64,000 nucleotides of DNA from UTCFX2 sp963827155 (GCA_963827155.1 CAWGZV010000002.1:1116001-1180000); one strand, 5' to 3'; positions 1 to 8,819 are shown, counted from the first letter of the stretch. The notes: generated from the sequence alone by a model not told the origin. Made by a program: numbers and translations.

Positions 1-1
1 C

Positions 2-1228
2 GGCTTCTACCTGCTCGACCGCCATTTCAGCGTGAACTTTGGTTTTTGGGCTGCGCTGCGTCAAACCGTCGTCATGTTCACCCAGTTCTACGACCCAGGA
101 TTGACCCCCGTGACCCGTTTTGGTCGGTTCTTCGCCGACTCAATTTACTTCGTCGGTATGGTCACGTTCAGCTACGCCGCGATAATGCTGTTGCGTCCGG
201 TTCTGCTCCGCAGCCCGGCAACGAAGGAGGAACGAGAGCGCGCCGCTCAAATAGTCGCAAATTACGGTCGTTCGTCTCTGGCGCGGTGCGTGCTGTTCGA
301 CGACAAACGCTATATCTTTACTCCGGGAGGATCCGTCATCGGGTACGTGTTGGTCAGGCGAACTGCTGTCACCCTCGGGGATCCGATCGGACCGGATGAG
401 GACCTTCCCGCTTCCATCCAATCTTTTAAATCCATCTGCCAGACCAACGACTGGCTTCCGGTTTTTTACCAGACCCTCCCAGATACCCTGAGCCATTATC
501 AATCGGCCGGGTTCGACGCCCTCGGTGTGGGCAGTGAAGGCGTTGTCAACCTGCAGAATTTTTCGATGGAAGGCAAAGAAGGGAAGCCGATGCGATCGGC
601 GGTGAACAGGCTGACGAAAACTGGTCACACCTTCAAAGTCTACCAGCCCCCTATCCAGGAAGATTTGCTCGACGAGCTGCGCTCCATCAGCAATGAATGG
701 CTCACCATGGTGCACGGCACCGAAAAAAGGTTCTCGCTCGGCTGGTTTGATGACGATTACATCCGTTCAGCGCCGGTTGGAGCCGTGCATACCTCGGAGG
801 GCTGGATCAGCGCCTTCGCAAACATCGTCCCGGAATACCAGCTCAACGAAATCACAATTGACCTGATGCGCCACCGCCGTGAGACCGAGCCTGGGACGAT
901 GGAGTTCCTGTTTGTTTCGCTATTTCTGTGGGCGAGAGAGCAGGGCTACCAAGGATTCAATCTCGGGCTCAGCCCGCTCTCTGGGGTTGGAGAGCAGTCC
1001 GCCGACCCGGCGGTTGAAAAGCTGATGCATTTCGTTTACGAGAATGTCAACATGTTCTACAATTTCAAAGGGCTGCACCTTTTCAAAGAAAAATTTCAGC
1101 CTGAGTGGTCGCCGCGCTATCTCATCTTCCCCGGCTATGCGAACCTCACTCAGGCCTGGCTGGCAGTGACAGCCGCCAACTCCGGCCGTGCTAACGCTTC
1201 CGGAAGGAGCCGCTCTCCCAAAATATGA
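2..1228 (+). CDS. Phosphatidylglycerol lysyltransferase-type protein, C-terminal part (MprF/DUF2156), 5' truncated by window
   Basis: The reading frame is open from base 2, so the true start lies outside the window; a GTG at 32 is only an internal candidate. After one or two membrane-like segments (visible residues 1 to about 60) comes a GNAT-like DUF2156 domain. Its C-terminal signature includes GVGSEGVVNL, GKPMRSAVNRL and GFNLGLSPLSGVG, followed by NFKGLHLFKEKFQPEW and PRYLIFPG. Known members (MprF, LysX C-terminal domain) transfer an amino acid from aminoacyl-tRNA to phosphatidylglycerol at the inner membrane, altering surface charge and resistance to cationic peptides. The amino acid used here cannot be told. 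Family assignment is firm; the flippase half is not visible. Confidence 0.85.
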   Translation, partial: GFYLLDRHFSVNFGFWAALRQTVVMFTQFYDPGLTPVTRFGRFFADSIYFVGMVTFSYAAIMLLRPVLLRSPATKEERERAAQIVANYGRSSLARCVLFDDKRYIFTPGGSVIGYVLVRRTAVTLGDPIGPDEDLPASIQSFKSICQTNDWLPVFYQTLPDTLSHYQSAGFDALGVGSEGVVNLQNFSMEGKEGKPMRSAVNRLTKTGHTFKVYQPPIQEDLLDELRSISNEWLTMVHGTEKRFSLGWFDDDYIRSAPVGAVHTSEGWISAFANIVPEYQLNEITIDLMRHRRETEPGTMEFLFVSLFLWAREQGYQGFNLGLSPLSGVGEQSADPAVEKLMHFVYENVNMFYNFKGLHLFKEKFQPEWSPRYLIFPGYANLTQAWLAVTAANSGRANASGRSRSPKI

Positions 1229-1452
1229 AGATCTATTTTTCGCGTGAGCATGGGTGTTGACTAAATTCGGTCCAATCTCAGAGCCAGCTGGCTGATTCAC
1301 CTGTCGGGTTTGTTATTCCGGTCGCCGGATTTTAGTTTTCAGGCTTTCACTTCAAGTTAGACTAAAACTCGACGGACGCCAGGCTCTTAAGATCTCCTGG
1401 CACTACCGCTATCAATCGTAATGCTGGAATTGCTCATTTCGAACCGTTAGGC

Positions 1453-1761
1453 TCACGGGTCCCGCTCGGGCACCGCAATCCCAGCCGCCGTCCCGGGGGC
1501 GGCTCCTGGCGTGCTGCCGGCTGCCCGACCAGCGACGAATCGAACCGGAGCATCAGGTCCGGCCGGATATGGATTGGCGGGTGTTCGCCCCCTGGTCATC
1601 TCAGCCATCACCCGCAGCCCAACCCATTCTCGCACGATCAGCCCCAGCGCGATCGAAAAGCCGCGGTTTCCTAAGCCTTTCTCTCGGGCGAAACCGCGGA
1701 TGATCTTGTATTCGAGCTGTTCAAGCTGGACCTGGCGTGAGATGAATTTTGCGGGCGGCAT
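1453..1761 (-). CDS. Small hypothetical protein
   Basis: I do not recognise this 102-residue protein. The ATG at 1761 is preceded by an AAAGGA ribosome site about 6 bases upstream, which supports real translation. The first 55 residues (MPPAKFISRQVQLEQLEYKI onward) are charged and probably helical. From about residue 58 the chain becomes Pro/Ala/Gly-rich and disordered. It stands alone between the mprF-like gene and the secreted pair below. No signal peptide or membrane span is seen. Confidence 0.5.
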   Translation of the reverse strand: MPPAKFISRQVQLEQLEYKIIRGFAREKGLGNRGFSIALGLIVREWVGLRVMAEMTRGRTPANPYPAGPDAPVRFVAGRAAGSTPGAAPGTAAGIAVPERDP

Positions 1762-1928
1762 AGGCGGATCCTTTCTTTGAAAGGCGGGATGTCCGCAAAA
1801 TATAGGCTGAAATCCGCTCCTTGGGAGGGGTGAACCGCGGGGGAATTTATCGGGGGAGGGGGATTATCGGGGAAAAATCACCTCCCTCCCCGCATAAGCC
1901 GAGAAATTCGAACAGTCGATTCCTGCAG

Positions 1929-2219
1929 CTATCGTTTGATCAGCGGCAGGTGCTGGGTGAAGTAGCCTTGGGTCTCGAGCAGCAGGGTTTCAGGACCTTT
2001 CAAGGCCGCGATCTGCCCAAGCGTCAGCGCCTCCGGATCCAGCTGGCTGGCGGAATGCGATCCATCAATTGAAGTGCGCTGACTGGCTGATTCGACTGCA
2101 GCGGCCTGCGCCGCTGGTACTCCGTTTTGCCGGATCGCAGATCCAGAGACGGCTGTCAGTAGCGCTATCAGCAGCACCCCCAGTACAAGCATTTTTAAAA
2201 ACCGGATGGGATTCATCAT
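1929..2219 (-). CDS. Small exported hypothetical protein
   Basis: This 96-residue protein begins with a basic residue run and a strong hydrophobic stretch (MLVLGVLLIALLTAVSGSAI, residues 10-29), typical of a signal peptide or single membrane anchor. The remainder is polar and unrecognised. Its start overlaps the stop of the upstream gene by ATGA, so the two are probably translationally coupled and work in the same compartment. Confidence 0.6.
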   Translation of the reverse strand: MMNPIRFLKMLVLGVLLIALLTAVSGSAIRQNGVPAAQAAAVESASQRTSIDGSHSASQLDPEALTLGQIAALKGPETLLLETQGYFTQHLPLIKR

Positions 2220-2656
2220 TCGATATAGAGTCCATCAAGTCGTCGACAGGTAGTTGTTTGACAGCCTGGCGGGTTGCTGCCTGAATCGCTGATGTAATAG
2301 AATTTGACCTGCTTTCCAAGAGCATATGCGGTGTTCAGCAGCGTCAGGTAGCGGTTCGTCTGAGCGCTGTTTGCCGCATCGGTCGGCGCAGCAAAATCAA
2401 ATATGATCGTGCTCGGGAGTGGTTCCACACAGCGCAGTACCACCCGGTTATTAAATACGGCGACGAATCCGATCGTGCAGGTAATAGGACCGGCGCTCGG
2501 TTCCTCCGGCGCCGCGGCAGGAAGCACCGGCGGCGTTGTCTGGGCGCGCGCCTGCCAGGCCGCCATTCCCAGGAAGACCAGTGCCGCGAGCAGACTGGCA
2601 GCGATCAAGCGGAAGTTGAGGCTGTGAAAAATTTTCTGGCGAACCTTCGTGGTCAT
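2216..2656 (-). CDS. Exported hypothetical protein with four Cys
   Basis: I chose the ATG at 2656 because GGAGGG lies just upstream, although the frame is open to 2686. Residues 1-40 form a signal peptide ending near AWQARAQ. The mature part is about 105 residues and contains cysteines in ITCTIGF, VLRCVEPL and PPGCQTTTC, suggesting disulfides outside the cytoplasm. No domain is recognised. It ends with a 4-base ATGA overlap onto the next small exported protein. An AT-rich region with TATAAT-like sequence (about 2712-2719) lies upstream and may hold the promoter. Confidence 0.65.
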   Translation of the reverse strand: MTTKVRQKIFHSLNFRLIAASLLAALVFLGMAAWQARAQTTPPVLPAAAPEEPSAGPITCTIGFVAVFNNRVVLRCVEPLPSTIIFDFAAPTDAANSAQTNRYLTLLNTAYALGKQVKFYYISDSGSNPPGCQTTTCRRLDGLYIE

Positions 2657-2958
2657 TATCCCTCCTTCCAGAATCAGAACAAGCATTTCGGATTTCTAAA
2701 TTCACCGGTATATTATAATCGGATTTTTTATATCCTAATAGTATATATAGCATACTTAATCAGATCATGGTTTCGGCAATAGCGTCTGAGCTGCTGATCG
2801 CCTCACCATATCGAAGACCTTATTTCGAATAGATAGCTCTGGATAGAGCCGGTATTCCAGGAACAACATCAAGCGCATAGACGAGATCGGATCCCCTTTA
2901 CAAGCCTTGCGGTCTCAAGCCTCGACCAGGAGGCTGAACGGCTGAGGCGATCGTACAA

Positions 2959-2987
2959 GACCGGTTGGATCGTGGATCCAACCGGTC
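2959..2987. terminator. Perfect 13-bp inverted repeat, possible terminator
   Basis: GACCGGTTGGATC and its exact reverse complement are separated by only three bases (2972-2974). The hairpin lies downstream of the sigma/DUF5667 unit on the minus strand and upstream of the exported pair. Neither side has a proper T-run, so intrinsic termination is uncertain; it could also be an mRNA 3'-stabilising hairpin. The flanking 2687-2958 and 2988-3042 hold no gene that I can support. Confidence 0.5.
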
Positions 2988-3042
2988 TCACTAAGGAGAG
3001 AGAAGCTCCAGGATATTTACTTAAAAACGAGCTGTAATGCGC

Positions 3043-4083
3043 TTATCCGCCTGAATTGCTGGAGCCGCCAGTGCCCCCCGATTCTCCGGTGCCGCCTGTA
3101 CCATTGCTGCCGGTGTCACTGCCGCCTGTACCATTGCCGCCGGTGTCACTGCCGCCTGTACCATTGCCGCCGGTATCACTGCCACCGCCAGGATCACCTC
3201 CACCGCCGTTATCACTGCCACCGCCAGGATCGCCTCCACCACCGGTATCACTGCCACCGCCAGTATCGCCTCCGCCGCCGGCATCATTCCCGCCGCCGTT
3301 GTCTTGCGGTCCGGTGCTGTTATTCAAGCCGGTTCCGCTCCCGGTCTCCCCCTCAGGTTGAGGCGTGCCATTCGGTCCGTTCGGACCAAATCCGCCGGGT
3401 GCAGGGGTGCCGTTCGGTCCTGCAGCGTTGGGTGAGACGCTCGGGTTGGGTAGGCCTGCTCCAGCCGGCGTACCGCCTGGTTCGGAATTCTGTTGTTGGT
3501 TTTGGAGCTGCTGCTGATTCATGCTGCTGGTGCGCGTACGGACCTGCTCCTGGAATTTCAACGGATCATCCATCCCGCTCAGGATCAGCTCCAATCGCTC
3601 CCGCAGGCGAAGCTGCAGGCCCTGGAGCACCGCGTCATCGGGATGCTGCTCATGCAAACGGGTGATGATCTGCTCCTGCTGCTGGAGCTGAAGCTGAATC
3701 ATTCCGAGAGCCGGGAGGATTTGCTCTTCAGGAAGACCTGCGGAATTCTGGATTGCTTGCTCCAGGTGAAATTCGTAGCGGTTGGCTGCTTGCTCGGACG
3801 CCGGTGTGCCAAGCTCGCCCAGCTCTTCCAGGCGCCGGTTGGCAAATTCCAGTGCCAGCGAAAGCTTGTTCTGGGTTTGGATTGTCAAAATGTAGCGCAG
3901 CTCTTCGCTGGCGAGTTTAATCCCGTAGAGCGGTTCGTCCGGCAAGCTCTCCTGGGCAGCATAGGCGCTCAAGCCAGTCCCTCCGAACACCAGCGCAAAA
4001 CCTACGATCAATGCTGTAACAGTAGTCCACATCGGTTGTTTTTCCTTTCGCCAAAGAAGTCTTAATATTTTGAAGCTTTTCAT
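3043..4083 (-). CDS. DUF5667-domain membrane-anchored protein with Gly-rich tail
   Basis: The chain starts with a short basic segment, then one membrane span (about residues 18-43, VTALIVGFALVFGGTGLSAY), then SLPDEPLYGIKLASEELR, the hallmark of DUF5667. A helical extracytoplasmic domain rich in Gln/Glu/Leu follows to about residue 195. The last 150 residues are low complexity: Pro/Gly linkers, then GGGSDTGG/NGTGGSDTGG repeats. DUF5667 proteins are usually encoded beside ECF sigma factors in Chloroflexota and Actinobacteria and are thought to be membrane partners of the sigma pathway. The normal cytoplasmic N-terminus of such a protein is found in another frame just upstream (3917-4294), so the real protein may start at 4294 with a frameshift near 4060. 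Confidence 0.75.
   Translation of the reverse strand: MKSFKILRLLWRKEKQPMWTTVTALIVGFALVFGGTGLSAYAAQESLPDEPLYGIKLASEELRYILTIQTQNKLSLALEFANRRLEELGELGTPASEQAANRYEFHLEQAIQNSAGLPEEQILPALGMIQLQLQQQEQIITRLHEQHPDDAVLQGLQLRLRERLELILSGMDDPLKFQEQVRTRTSSMNQQQLQNQQQNSEPGGTPAGAGLPNPSVSPNAAGPNGTPAPGGFGPNGPNGTPQPEGETGSGTGLNNSTGPQDNGGGNDAGGGGDTGGGSDTGGGGDPGGGSDNGGGGDPGGGSDTGGNGTGGSDTGGNGTGGSDTGSNGTGGTGESGGTGGSSNSGG
3056..3300. repeat. Gly-rich coding tandem repeats
   Basis: Near-identical units of about 30 bp, encoding NGTGGSDTGG-type decapeptides, sit beside shorter units encoding GGGSDTGGGGDPG. They make up the 3' end of the DUF5667 gene. Such repeats vary in copy number by slippage and probably form a flexible extracytoplasmic tail. 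Confidence 0.8.
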
Positions 4084-4294
4084 TAAGACTTGCTGGAGGC
4101 GAAACGGATACGGGCGCGGCTGCTGGTTTCAGCAAAGCAATCTGGCGGGCTTGCAGGATAAACGCATTTCTCCTCTGATCCGCTGCTTCTGGATTGCGGA
4201 TATATCCCTCGCTAAGACTGGAAATCTTGTCGATGAGTGCTGATTGGTACAGATCCTCATTTAGTGCAGCATGATCATCTTTAAATAAATTCAT
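3917..4294 (-). CDS. N-terminal cytoplasmic segment of the DUF5667 protein, in a different frame
   Basis: The ATG at 4294 (MNLFKDDHAALNEDLYQSAL) overlaps the end of the sigma-factor gene by 14 bases. The first about 55 residues, including AADQRRNAFILQARQIALL, match the usual cytoplasmic N-terminus of DUF5667 proteins (negatively charged helices, then an R-x-x-F/I-L-x-Q-A motif). Past about 4060 this frame runs into nonsense over the membrane-span region of the overlapping gene. I infer that 4294 to 3043 is one gene with a single frameshift between 4083 and 4040. A two-cistron anti-sigma arrangement is the alternative. Confidence 0.5.
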   Translation of the reverse strand: MNLFKDDHAALNEDLYQSALIDKISSLSEGYIRNPEAADQRRNAFILQARQIALLKPAAAPVSVSPPASLNEKLQNIKTSLAKGKTTDVDYCYSIDRRFCAGVRRDWLERLCCPGELAGRTALRD

Positions 4295-4904
4295 GAGAAC
4301 CATCCTTAATATTTCTTTCGATCGGCGAGTCTGGCGCGTTTTCCAATTCGTGTGCTGTGAGCATCCTGCGCAGAGCAGCAAGCCCGCGCACCTGTAGCGA
4401 TTTCACCGCACCGACCGGCTTCTGCAGCGCCTCTGCGATCTCATCATTATCCAGCCCTGCCAGGTATTTCAGCGTGACCACCTGGCGCTGGTCTTCGGTG
4501 AGGCGGAGAATGGCGAGGCGCAGCCGCTCTTTTTCAAGCACATCTACCGCCGCTCGGGCTGGATCAGAACCTTGGGTCGAGCAGGTTTGCTCATAGGGCT
4601 CAGCGGGAAGGCGTTCATCCAGCTCCAGTTCGGGGAGCGGCTGGCGGCGGCTCTGGTCGCAGATCCAGTTGTGGGCGATGCGGTAAAGGTAAGCGCGCAG
4701 GTGATCATTCGGTCCACCTCGGTTGGAAAGGGCGAGCAGCAGTCGGTGAAAGGTCTCCGCGACGCATTCTTCGGCGATGTCCGGGCTGCCAAGCAGCCCG
4801 CATGCATATCGAAAGATCTCGGTATTGTAAGCGTCATAGACCTCGATCAGCGCTTGCTCATCGAGGCTGCGCAGGCGCTGCAGCAGCCCTGTTTCGATCA
4901 TCAT
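4281..4904 (-). CDS. ECF-type RNA polymerase sigma factor
   Basis: This 207-residue protein has sigma-70 region 2 (about residues 22-88: YDAYNTEIFRYACGLL, then LRAYLYRIAHNWICD). It also has region 4 (about 128-185: RLTEDQRQVVTLKYLAGLDN, DEIAEALQKPVGAVKSLQVR), the helix-turn-helix that reads the -35 element. It would direct RNA polymerase to a small regulon, probably envelope related. The downstream DUF5667 membrane protein overlaps it, so the two are co-transcribed and that protein is its likely membrane regulator. The length is normal for the family. Confidence 0.92.
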   Translation of the reverse strand: MMIETGLLQRLRSLDEQALIEVYDAYNTEIFRYACGLLGSPDIAEECVAETFHRLLLALSNRGGPNDHLRAYLYRIAHNWICDQSRRQPLPELELDERLPAEPYEQTCSTQGSDPARAAVDVLEKERLRLAILRLTEDQRQVVTLKYLAGLDNDEIAEALQKPVGAVKSLQVRGLAALRRMLTAHELENAPDSPIERNIKDGSHEFI

Positions 4905-4993
4905 CTCTATGATTATGACGCAAGAATCACATTTTGGATATGGGCGGTAGGGGGGGGAATTTGGATTACTTAAATGAAAGGCAAAAGCATTGC

Positions 4994-5017
4994 TCGCCGC
5001 AATTTCAATCGCCGAAA
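4994..5017. repeat. Degenerate copy of the 14.5-kb palindromic repeat
   Basis: These 24 bases match 14602-14625 with one mismatch. The core GATTTCAATCGC (here AATTTCAATCGC) is nearly palindromic. It lies directly after the stop codon of the dienelactone hydrolase gene, so it is intergenic. See the repeat pair at 14503-14621. Confidence 0.6.
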
Positions 5018-5018
5018 C

Positions 5019-5678
5019 CTATTCTTTGATCTGCTCATCCAGGAATTCTACCGTGCGCTCCCATGCCAGCTGCGCAGCCTGTGGATTGAATGCCTCCGGG
5101 CGGTCTTTCTCGAAGAACCAGTGACCCGTCCCCGGATAGGTGTGGAATCTGGTCGGACGGTTAGCTCCCTTCAAGTTATTTTCCAGCTCCCTTATTCCTG
5201 GTTCGGTCTCATACGGGTCATTTTCTGCGAAGTGGCCAAGGAAAGCTGCTTTTGACCGCTGAAAATTCCCTTCGCCTCCATTCGTCCCGTAGAACAGGAC
5301 GACAGCCTGGAATAATTCAGGATTCTTCTGAGCCAGCCAAAGCGACCAATAAGCCCCAAGGGAAAAACCGACCACCCCAAGACCGCCGCCATCCGGGTTT
5401 GCACGCTTGCTGAGCTCCTCCACCGCGGGCAGGAGAATCGGCGGGACATCCTGCTCCTCGTCCCATTCAGACATATGCTGCTTTGCTTCCTCGATGGTCC
5501 GGGCGATCCTACCAGAAAACAAGTCCGGCGCCAGGGCAACAAAGCCTTCATGCGCCAGCCGGTCGCAGAATTCTCGAAAGAAATCATTCAGCCCCCACCA
5601 GGCATGCAGGACCAGCACACCGGGTCCCTTGCCGGCAGGCGGGACAGCCAGATAATATTTAGGATGAGATTGTGTCAT
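5019..5678 (-). CDS. Dienelactone hydrolase family protein
   Basis: This is an alpha/beta hydrolase of 219 residues, the usual length for the family. The oxyanion region VLVLHAWWGLN lies near residues 21-31 and the nucleophile elbow GFSLGAYWS near 104-112. The acidic residue is in HFAENDP and the catalytic His in GTGHWF. Classical dienelactone hydrolases use Cys in the elbow; Ser here suggests a general carboxylic-ester hydrolase rather than a true chlorocatechol-pathway enzyme. It would act in the cytoplasm on an unknown ester or lactone. It is followed 9 bases upstream (in transcription order) by the DinB-like gene and may share its transcript. Confidence 0.82.
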   Translation of the reverse strand: MTQSHPKYYLAVPPAGKGPGVLVLHAWWGLNDFFREFCDRLAHEGFVALAPDLFSGRIARTIEEAKQHMSEWDEEQDVPPILLPAVEELSKRANPDGGGLGVVGFSLGAYWSLWLAQKNPELFQAVVLFYGTNGGEGNFQRSKAAFLGHFAENDPYETEPGIRELENNLKGANRPTRFHTYPGTGHWFFEKDRPEAFNPQAAQLAWERTVEFLDEQIKE

Positions 5679-5687
5679 ATGGGCTCC

Positions 5688-6212
5688 TTAATGCGAACTC
5701 TGCTTCAACTCAAACCGATCCGGATGCGAAATGAGGTAACCCCAGCCATCCACTTCTGGGGATGGGAGACCGAGACTGCTGAGGATGGTCGTGATGTTGG
5801 TGCGGTGTTCGATGCCGTGGTTGATGGTCTGAATGAAAAGATGCCTGGCCTGGTAGTCCATGGTGTTGCCGTCCTCCTTTTCGTGGACGAGGTGGGTGGG
5901 CGAAATGCGCTGGACCGCGTCGAGGAGCGCATCGGCTACCTGGCTGGCAAAAGCTGCGATCTCTGCCACAGCTGGCCCGTCTTCCCACTGGAACGGCGGC
6001 TGCGGACCGCTTCCGGTCATCCGCCCAATATAGTCGGCTTCTGCCGCGACGATGTGACCCACGGTGCGATGGATGCTGCCGTAGGCGCCCGGTGCAGCTG
6101 TGGCGAGCTGTTCGGGGGTGAGCTTCTGGCAAGCGCTGAGGATCTGCGCGTTCGCCCAGTTGTTGTAGCGAATGAGCTCTATAAGGGTAGTTTCGGGTTG
6201 AGTTTCCATCAT
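5688..6212 (-). CDS. DinB-like four-helix bundle protein
   Basis: This 174-residue protein has the DinB/YfiT arrangement. It begins with a helix, LIRYNNWANAQILSACQKL; then comes TVGHIVAAEADYIGR with a first metal-binding His, and a late helix FIQTINHGIEHRTNITTIL with the other two His residues. Family members bind a divalent metal, and some act as thiol-dependent S-transferases or in stress responses; the substrate cannot be told here. The start ATG has AGGAGA 7 bases upstream. It is the first of a pair with the dienelactone hydrolase gene. Confidence 0.82.
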   Translation of the reverse strand: MMETQPETTLIELIRYNNWANAQILSACQKLTPEQLATAAPGAYGSIHRTVGHIVAAEADYIGRMTGSGPQPPFQWEDGPAVAEIAAFASQVADALLDAVQRISPTHLVHEKEDGNTMDYQARHLFIQTINHGIEHRTNITTILSSLGLPSPEVDGWGYLISHPDRFELKQSSH

Positions 6213-6452
6213 AATAATCTCCTGTCAGGATTATCTGGCTCTTTTCTGGAACTTTGCGATCTCCTCTCCGCTCTTTTTCATCCGCCGCGGGACGGGATAG
6301 GCTGCCCGTTGTTTTGAAGGTATGAATTACAGCGAATGATGCGGCAGTTGGCCGAAAGCGGACGATGCCCATTTCAGCACAGCGAGGCCTGCAAGCTGTC
6401 TGGTCGATGTGTCCGATGTTATGAACTTGGGCGGCAGTCGGTTTTGGCTGTT

Positions 6453-6917
6453 CTAACCCTCCTCCGCTAGCGCTGCAAGTTTGTCAAACGCCATGCGCCA
6501 GCCGGTTTCGTTGTCGGAAGGCGAAAGACCAGGAGGCAGGTCTTCGTGTAAGCCGACCACATCCGTACCGCCATCCGCATCGGTCAGCCTGAATATGACC
6601 GTCATTTCACCGCGCAGCGCGGGATCAACCGTCTCGAACTCGATTAGCTCAACCACCTGCTCATCCGGCACAAGCTTGACGAAGCGGCCGTTGTAGGTGT
6701 CGGTGTGGGCGGTCGTCTTTCCAGTACTTGTCGGATCATCGTAGGTGAGCGAGATCCGGAACGACCCGCCCTCGCGTGCTTCGAAAATATGCACCTCGCT
6801 GCTCATCCCGTCCGGTACCATCCAGTTCGAGACTGCAAGCGGATCGAGCAGAAGGCGGTAAATCTGAGCACGCGGTGCCTTTAAATGGCGTTTGATCTGG
6901 GTGGAAGCCCCTGGCAT
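6453..6917 (-). CDS. SRPBCC (START/AHSA1-like) domain protein
   Basis: This 154-residue protein follows the Bet v 1/START helix-grip pattern. It starts with IKRHLKAPRAQIYRLLLDP, has WMVPDGMSSEVHIFEAREGG in the middle, and closes with the long C-terminal helix containing NETGWRMAFDKLAALAEEG. Such proteins form a hydrophobic ligand cavity. AHSA1-like members in soil bacteria are often encoded beside ArsR regulators, but none is present here. The ligand is unknown. Confidence 0.85.
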   Translation of the reverse strand: MPGASTQIKRHLKAPRAQIYRLLLDPLAVSNWMVPDGMSSEVHIFEAREGGSFRISLTYDDPTSTGKTTAHTDTYNGRFVKLVPDEQVVELIEFETVDPALRGEMTVIFRLTDADGGTDVVGLHEDLPPGLSPSDNETGWRMAFDKLAALAEEG

Positions 6918-6995
6918 AGGTTAACTCTCCTCATCTGCTGTAAAAGTCAGAATTTGTTGGATGGTAAGGGGTCTATCCTTCACCATAAGCCCCGA

Positions 6996-7472
6996 TCAGG
7001 CATGCCCTGAATCAACCCAATCGATTTCAGCGCCGGTTCGGGCGCCGAGCCGCTCCATCAGCTCACCCGCATGCTGCATGATGTGGCGGATTGAGTAGAT
7101 TTGCAGCTCCAGGGTGATCAGAGAACGGTCTCTATGCCCCTCCATCGCTTCGAGCTGCAGCTCAGGCGCTCTCTCCGCGACATACTGCTGGCAGAAAGCC
7201 AGGTATTTCAGGAGAGATTCCTTATCGATAGGCTCGGAATTTGGGGTATCGTCTAAGTCGTATGCCTCCCAATCCTTCATCCAGGGGGTGAATGTGTCGC
7301 TTGAATCTGCAAGATATTTTTGGGTGAAATAGATCGTGTGGTAGGCAACCTGCCAGAATTTATTGCGATCGTTAGCCGAATTCCAGATCCATGCCGGGCA
7401 TTCTGTGATCGTTTGCTTGAGCATTTCGAGCGAGGCAAGATACTGCGAGGTTAGAATTGCAGCCAGATCCAT
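6996..7472 (-). CDS. DinB superfamily protein
   Basis: This second DinB-like protein has 158 residues and is only distantly similar to the one at 5688-6212. Predicted helices start with AAILTSQYLASLEMLKQTI. The segment FWQVAYHTIYFTQKYL carries one His, and YSIRHIMQHAGELMERLGA carries the two late His residues that complete the family's metal site. The EIDWVDSG tail is typical of a subfamily annotated only as DinB. A clear AGGAGGTAG site precedes the ATG. Function is unknown. Confidence 0.8.
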   Translation of the reverse strand: MDLAAILTSQYLASLEMLKQTITECPAWIWNSANDRNKFWQVAYHTIYFTQKYLADSSDTFTPWMKDWEAYDLDDTPNSEPIDKESLLKYLAFCQQYVAERAPELQLEAMEGHRDRSLITLELQIYSIRHIMQHAGELMERLGARTGAEIDWVDSGHA

Positions 7473-7767
7473 CTCTCTACCTCCTGAATAAGAAAGGATT
7501 GCAGCCCATGTTGGTCGGATTTTCCGCCGTGCCGCATATTTAGATTATTATAGTCCTATTGAGGGTTGTACCCAATGTCCGACTGATTAAGGCCTCGCAC
7601 GCTTAGCCGGGACGGTCCGCAGGATTTTTAGAAACGGGATGACCTCTTCGGCTCTACTCCATTTACACTGATAAACGCAGCCTCTGCTCCGTTCACAACC
7701 GCTTCCCGGATAAAACCTGCTGCCGTGAGGCTTGCATATGCTACAATTAAACAAGGAGGAATGAAAA

Positions 7768-8409
7768 ATGACAGGACCACTTGATTCAGTGACTGTGTTT
7801 CACAACGCCTTCCGGCGCGATATGGCTGCAATCGACATAGCGGCGCGCGACGCTGCCCGCGGCAAACCGGGACTCTCGCCGACAATCGAACGCTTTCGAT
7901 TTTTTAATGAAATGCTGGTCTGGCATGCCCACGGCGAAGAGCTCGCAATCTTCCCTGCCCTGGAAGCTGTCGCGCCATCTGTCGCCGAGGCTTATGAGCG
8001 AGATCACCGCGGCCTGGATGCTGCCTTCGACGCCATGAATGCGGCCGTGGCAGAACGCGATGCCTTGGAAACGGCACGCGCCAGCGCAGCCTTCAAGTTC
8101 CACATCGACATTCACCTCAATAAAGAAGATGCTCACCTCTACCGCCTGGTGCGTGAGCGTGTTTCTCCTCCCGACCAGGCAAAGGCGATCGGTATCATGT
8201 CCAGCACGGTGCCTCAGGAGCGCTTTCCAGAGGCGACCGCCTGGTTGTTTCCACTGCTGGATATCGAAGACCGGGAGATCCTGATCCGGATCTGGCAAAT
8301 GGCGATGCCGCCGCCGGTATTTGCCATGGCTAAACAGCTCATCAAAGGCGCCGTCGGGGACGGTTGGGCAGAGCTTGTGAGAAAAATCCCAACCCTTGCG
8401 CAGGATTGA
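7768..8409 (+). CDS. Hemerythrin HHE domain protein
   Basis: The ATG follows AAGGAGGA at 7752-7759. The protein has 213 residues with hemerythrin-type metal ligands spread over four helices: FHNAFRRDM, MLVWHAHGEELAIFPAL, YERDHRGLDAAF and FKFHIDIHLNKEDAHLY. Hemerythrin-like proteins hold a di-iron centre that binds oxygen or senses oxidants or NO, which would fit an anaerobe meeting oxygen. The last 75 residues are an additional helical segment without recognised motifs. It is a single gene with its own upstream region (7473-7767, no other feature seen). Confidence 0.85.
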   Translation: MTGPLDSVTVFHNAFRRDMAAIDIAARDAARGKPGLSPTIERFRFFNEMLVWHAHGEELAIFPALEAVAPSVAEAYERDHRGLDAAFDAMNAAVAERDALETARASAAFKFHIDIHLNKEDAHLYRLVRERVSPPDQAKAIGIMSSTVPQERFPEATAWLFPLLDIEDREILIRIWQMAMPPPVFAMAKQLIKGAVGDGWAELVRKIPTLAQD

Positions 8410-8819
8410 TCCCGGAACTTTAGCATCGCATCGCCTCAGAAAAGGTTCGTAGAATTTCCATCCTTCCAGGCGATCACCCCTGAATAAATTAGGGCAGCCT
8501 CTGATACAGTCTGGCAATATTTGATTCAATTAATATTGACCAATTAGATCATATAACTTATAATAACCGCAGTTGTACCCCCGAAAGAAGAACCAATTCT
8601 GGAGATGCAGCGTTTTTTTGTCGTGAGTCTTTCTTCCGGCGGTTTAACGAGGGAGTGAGCAGAATCCTTTGTGATTGACCACCGGCGCAGGACCGAAACC
8701 TGGCACGGCGCAATTTGGCGCATCCTCATTTGATGCGTTTTGCTTCGCATCCAGGGGGGTTTTTAATTCTGGGACGATTCAATCTCGTTCTGACAATTTG
8801 AGTTTATCAGGAGAAATGG
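8410..8819. other. Intergenic region, no gene supported
   Basis: About 410 bases between the hemerythrin gene and the secreted propeller gene. Short frames on both strands have no ribosome site or recognisable product. The last 15 bases hold the AGGAGA site for the gene at 8820. I see no repeat or RNA gene. Confidence 0.5.

Noticed and set aside
3056..3361. Pro-rich plus-strand frame of 101 residues
   Set aside because: Antisense of the Gly-rich repeat of the DUF5667 gene.
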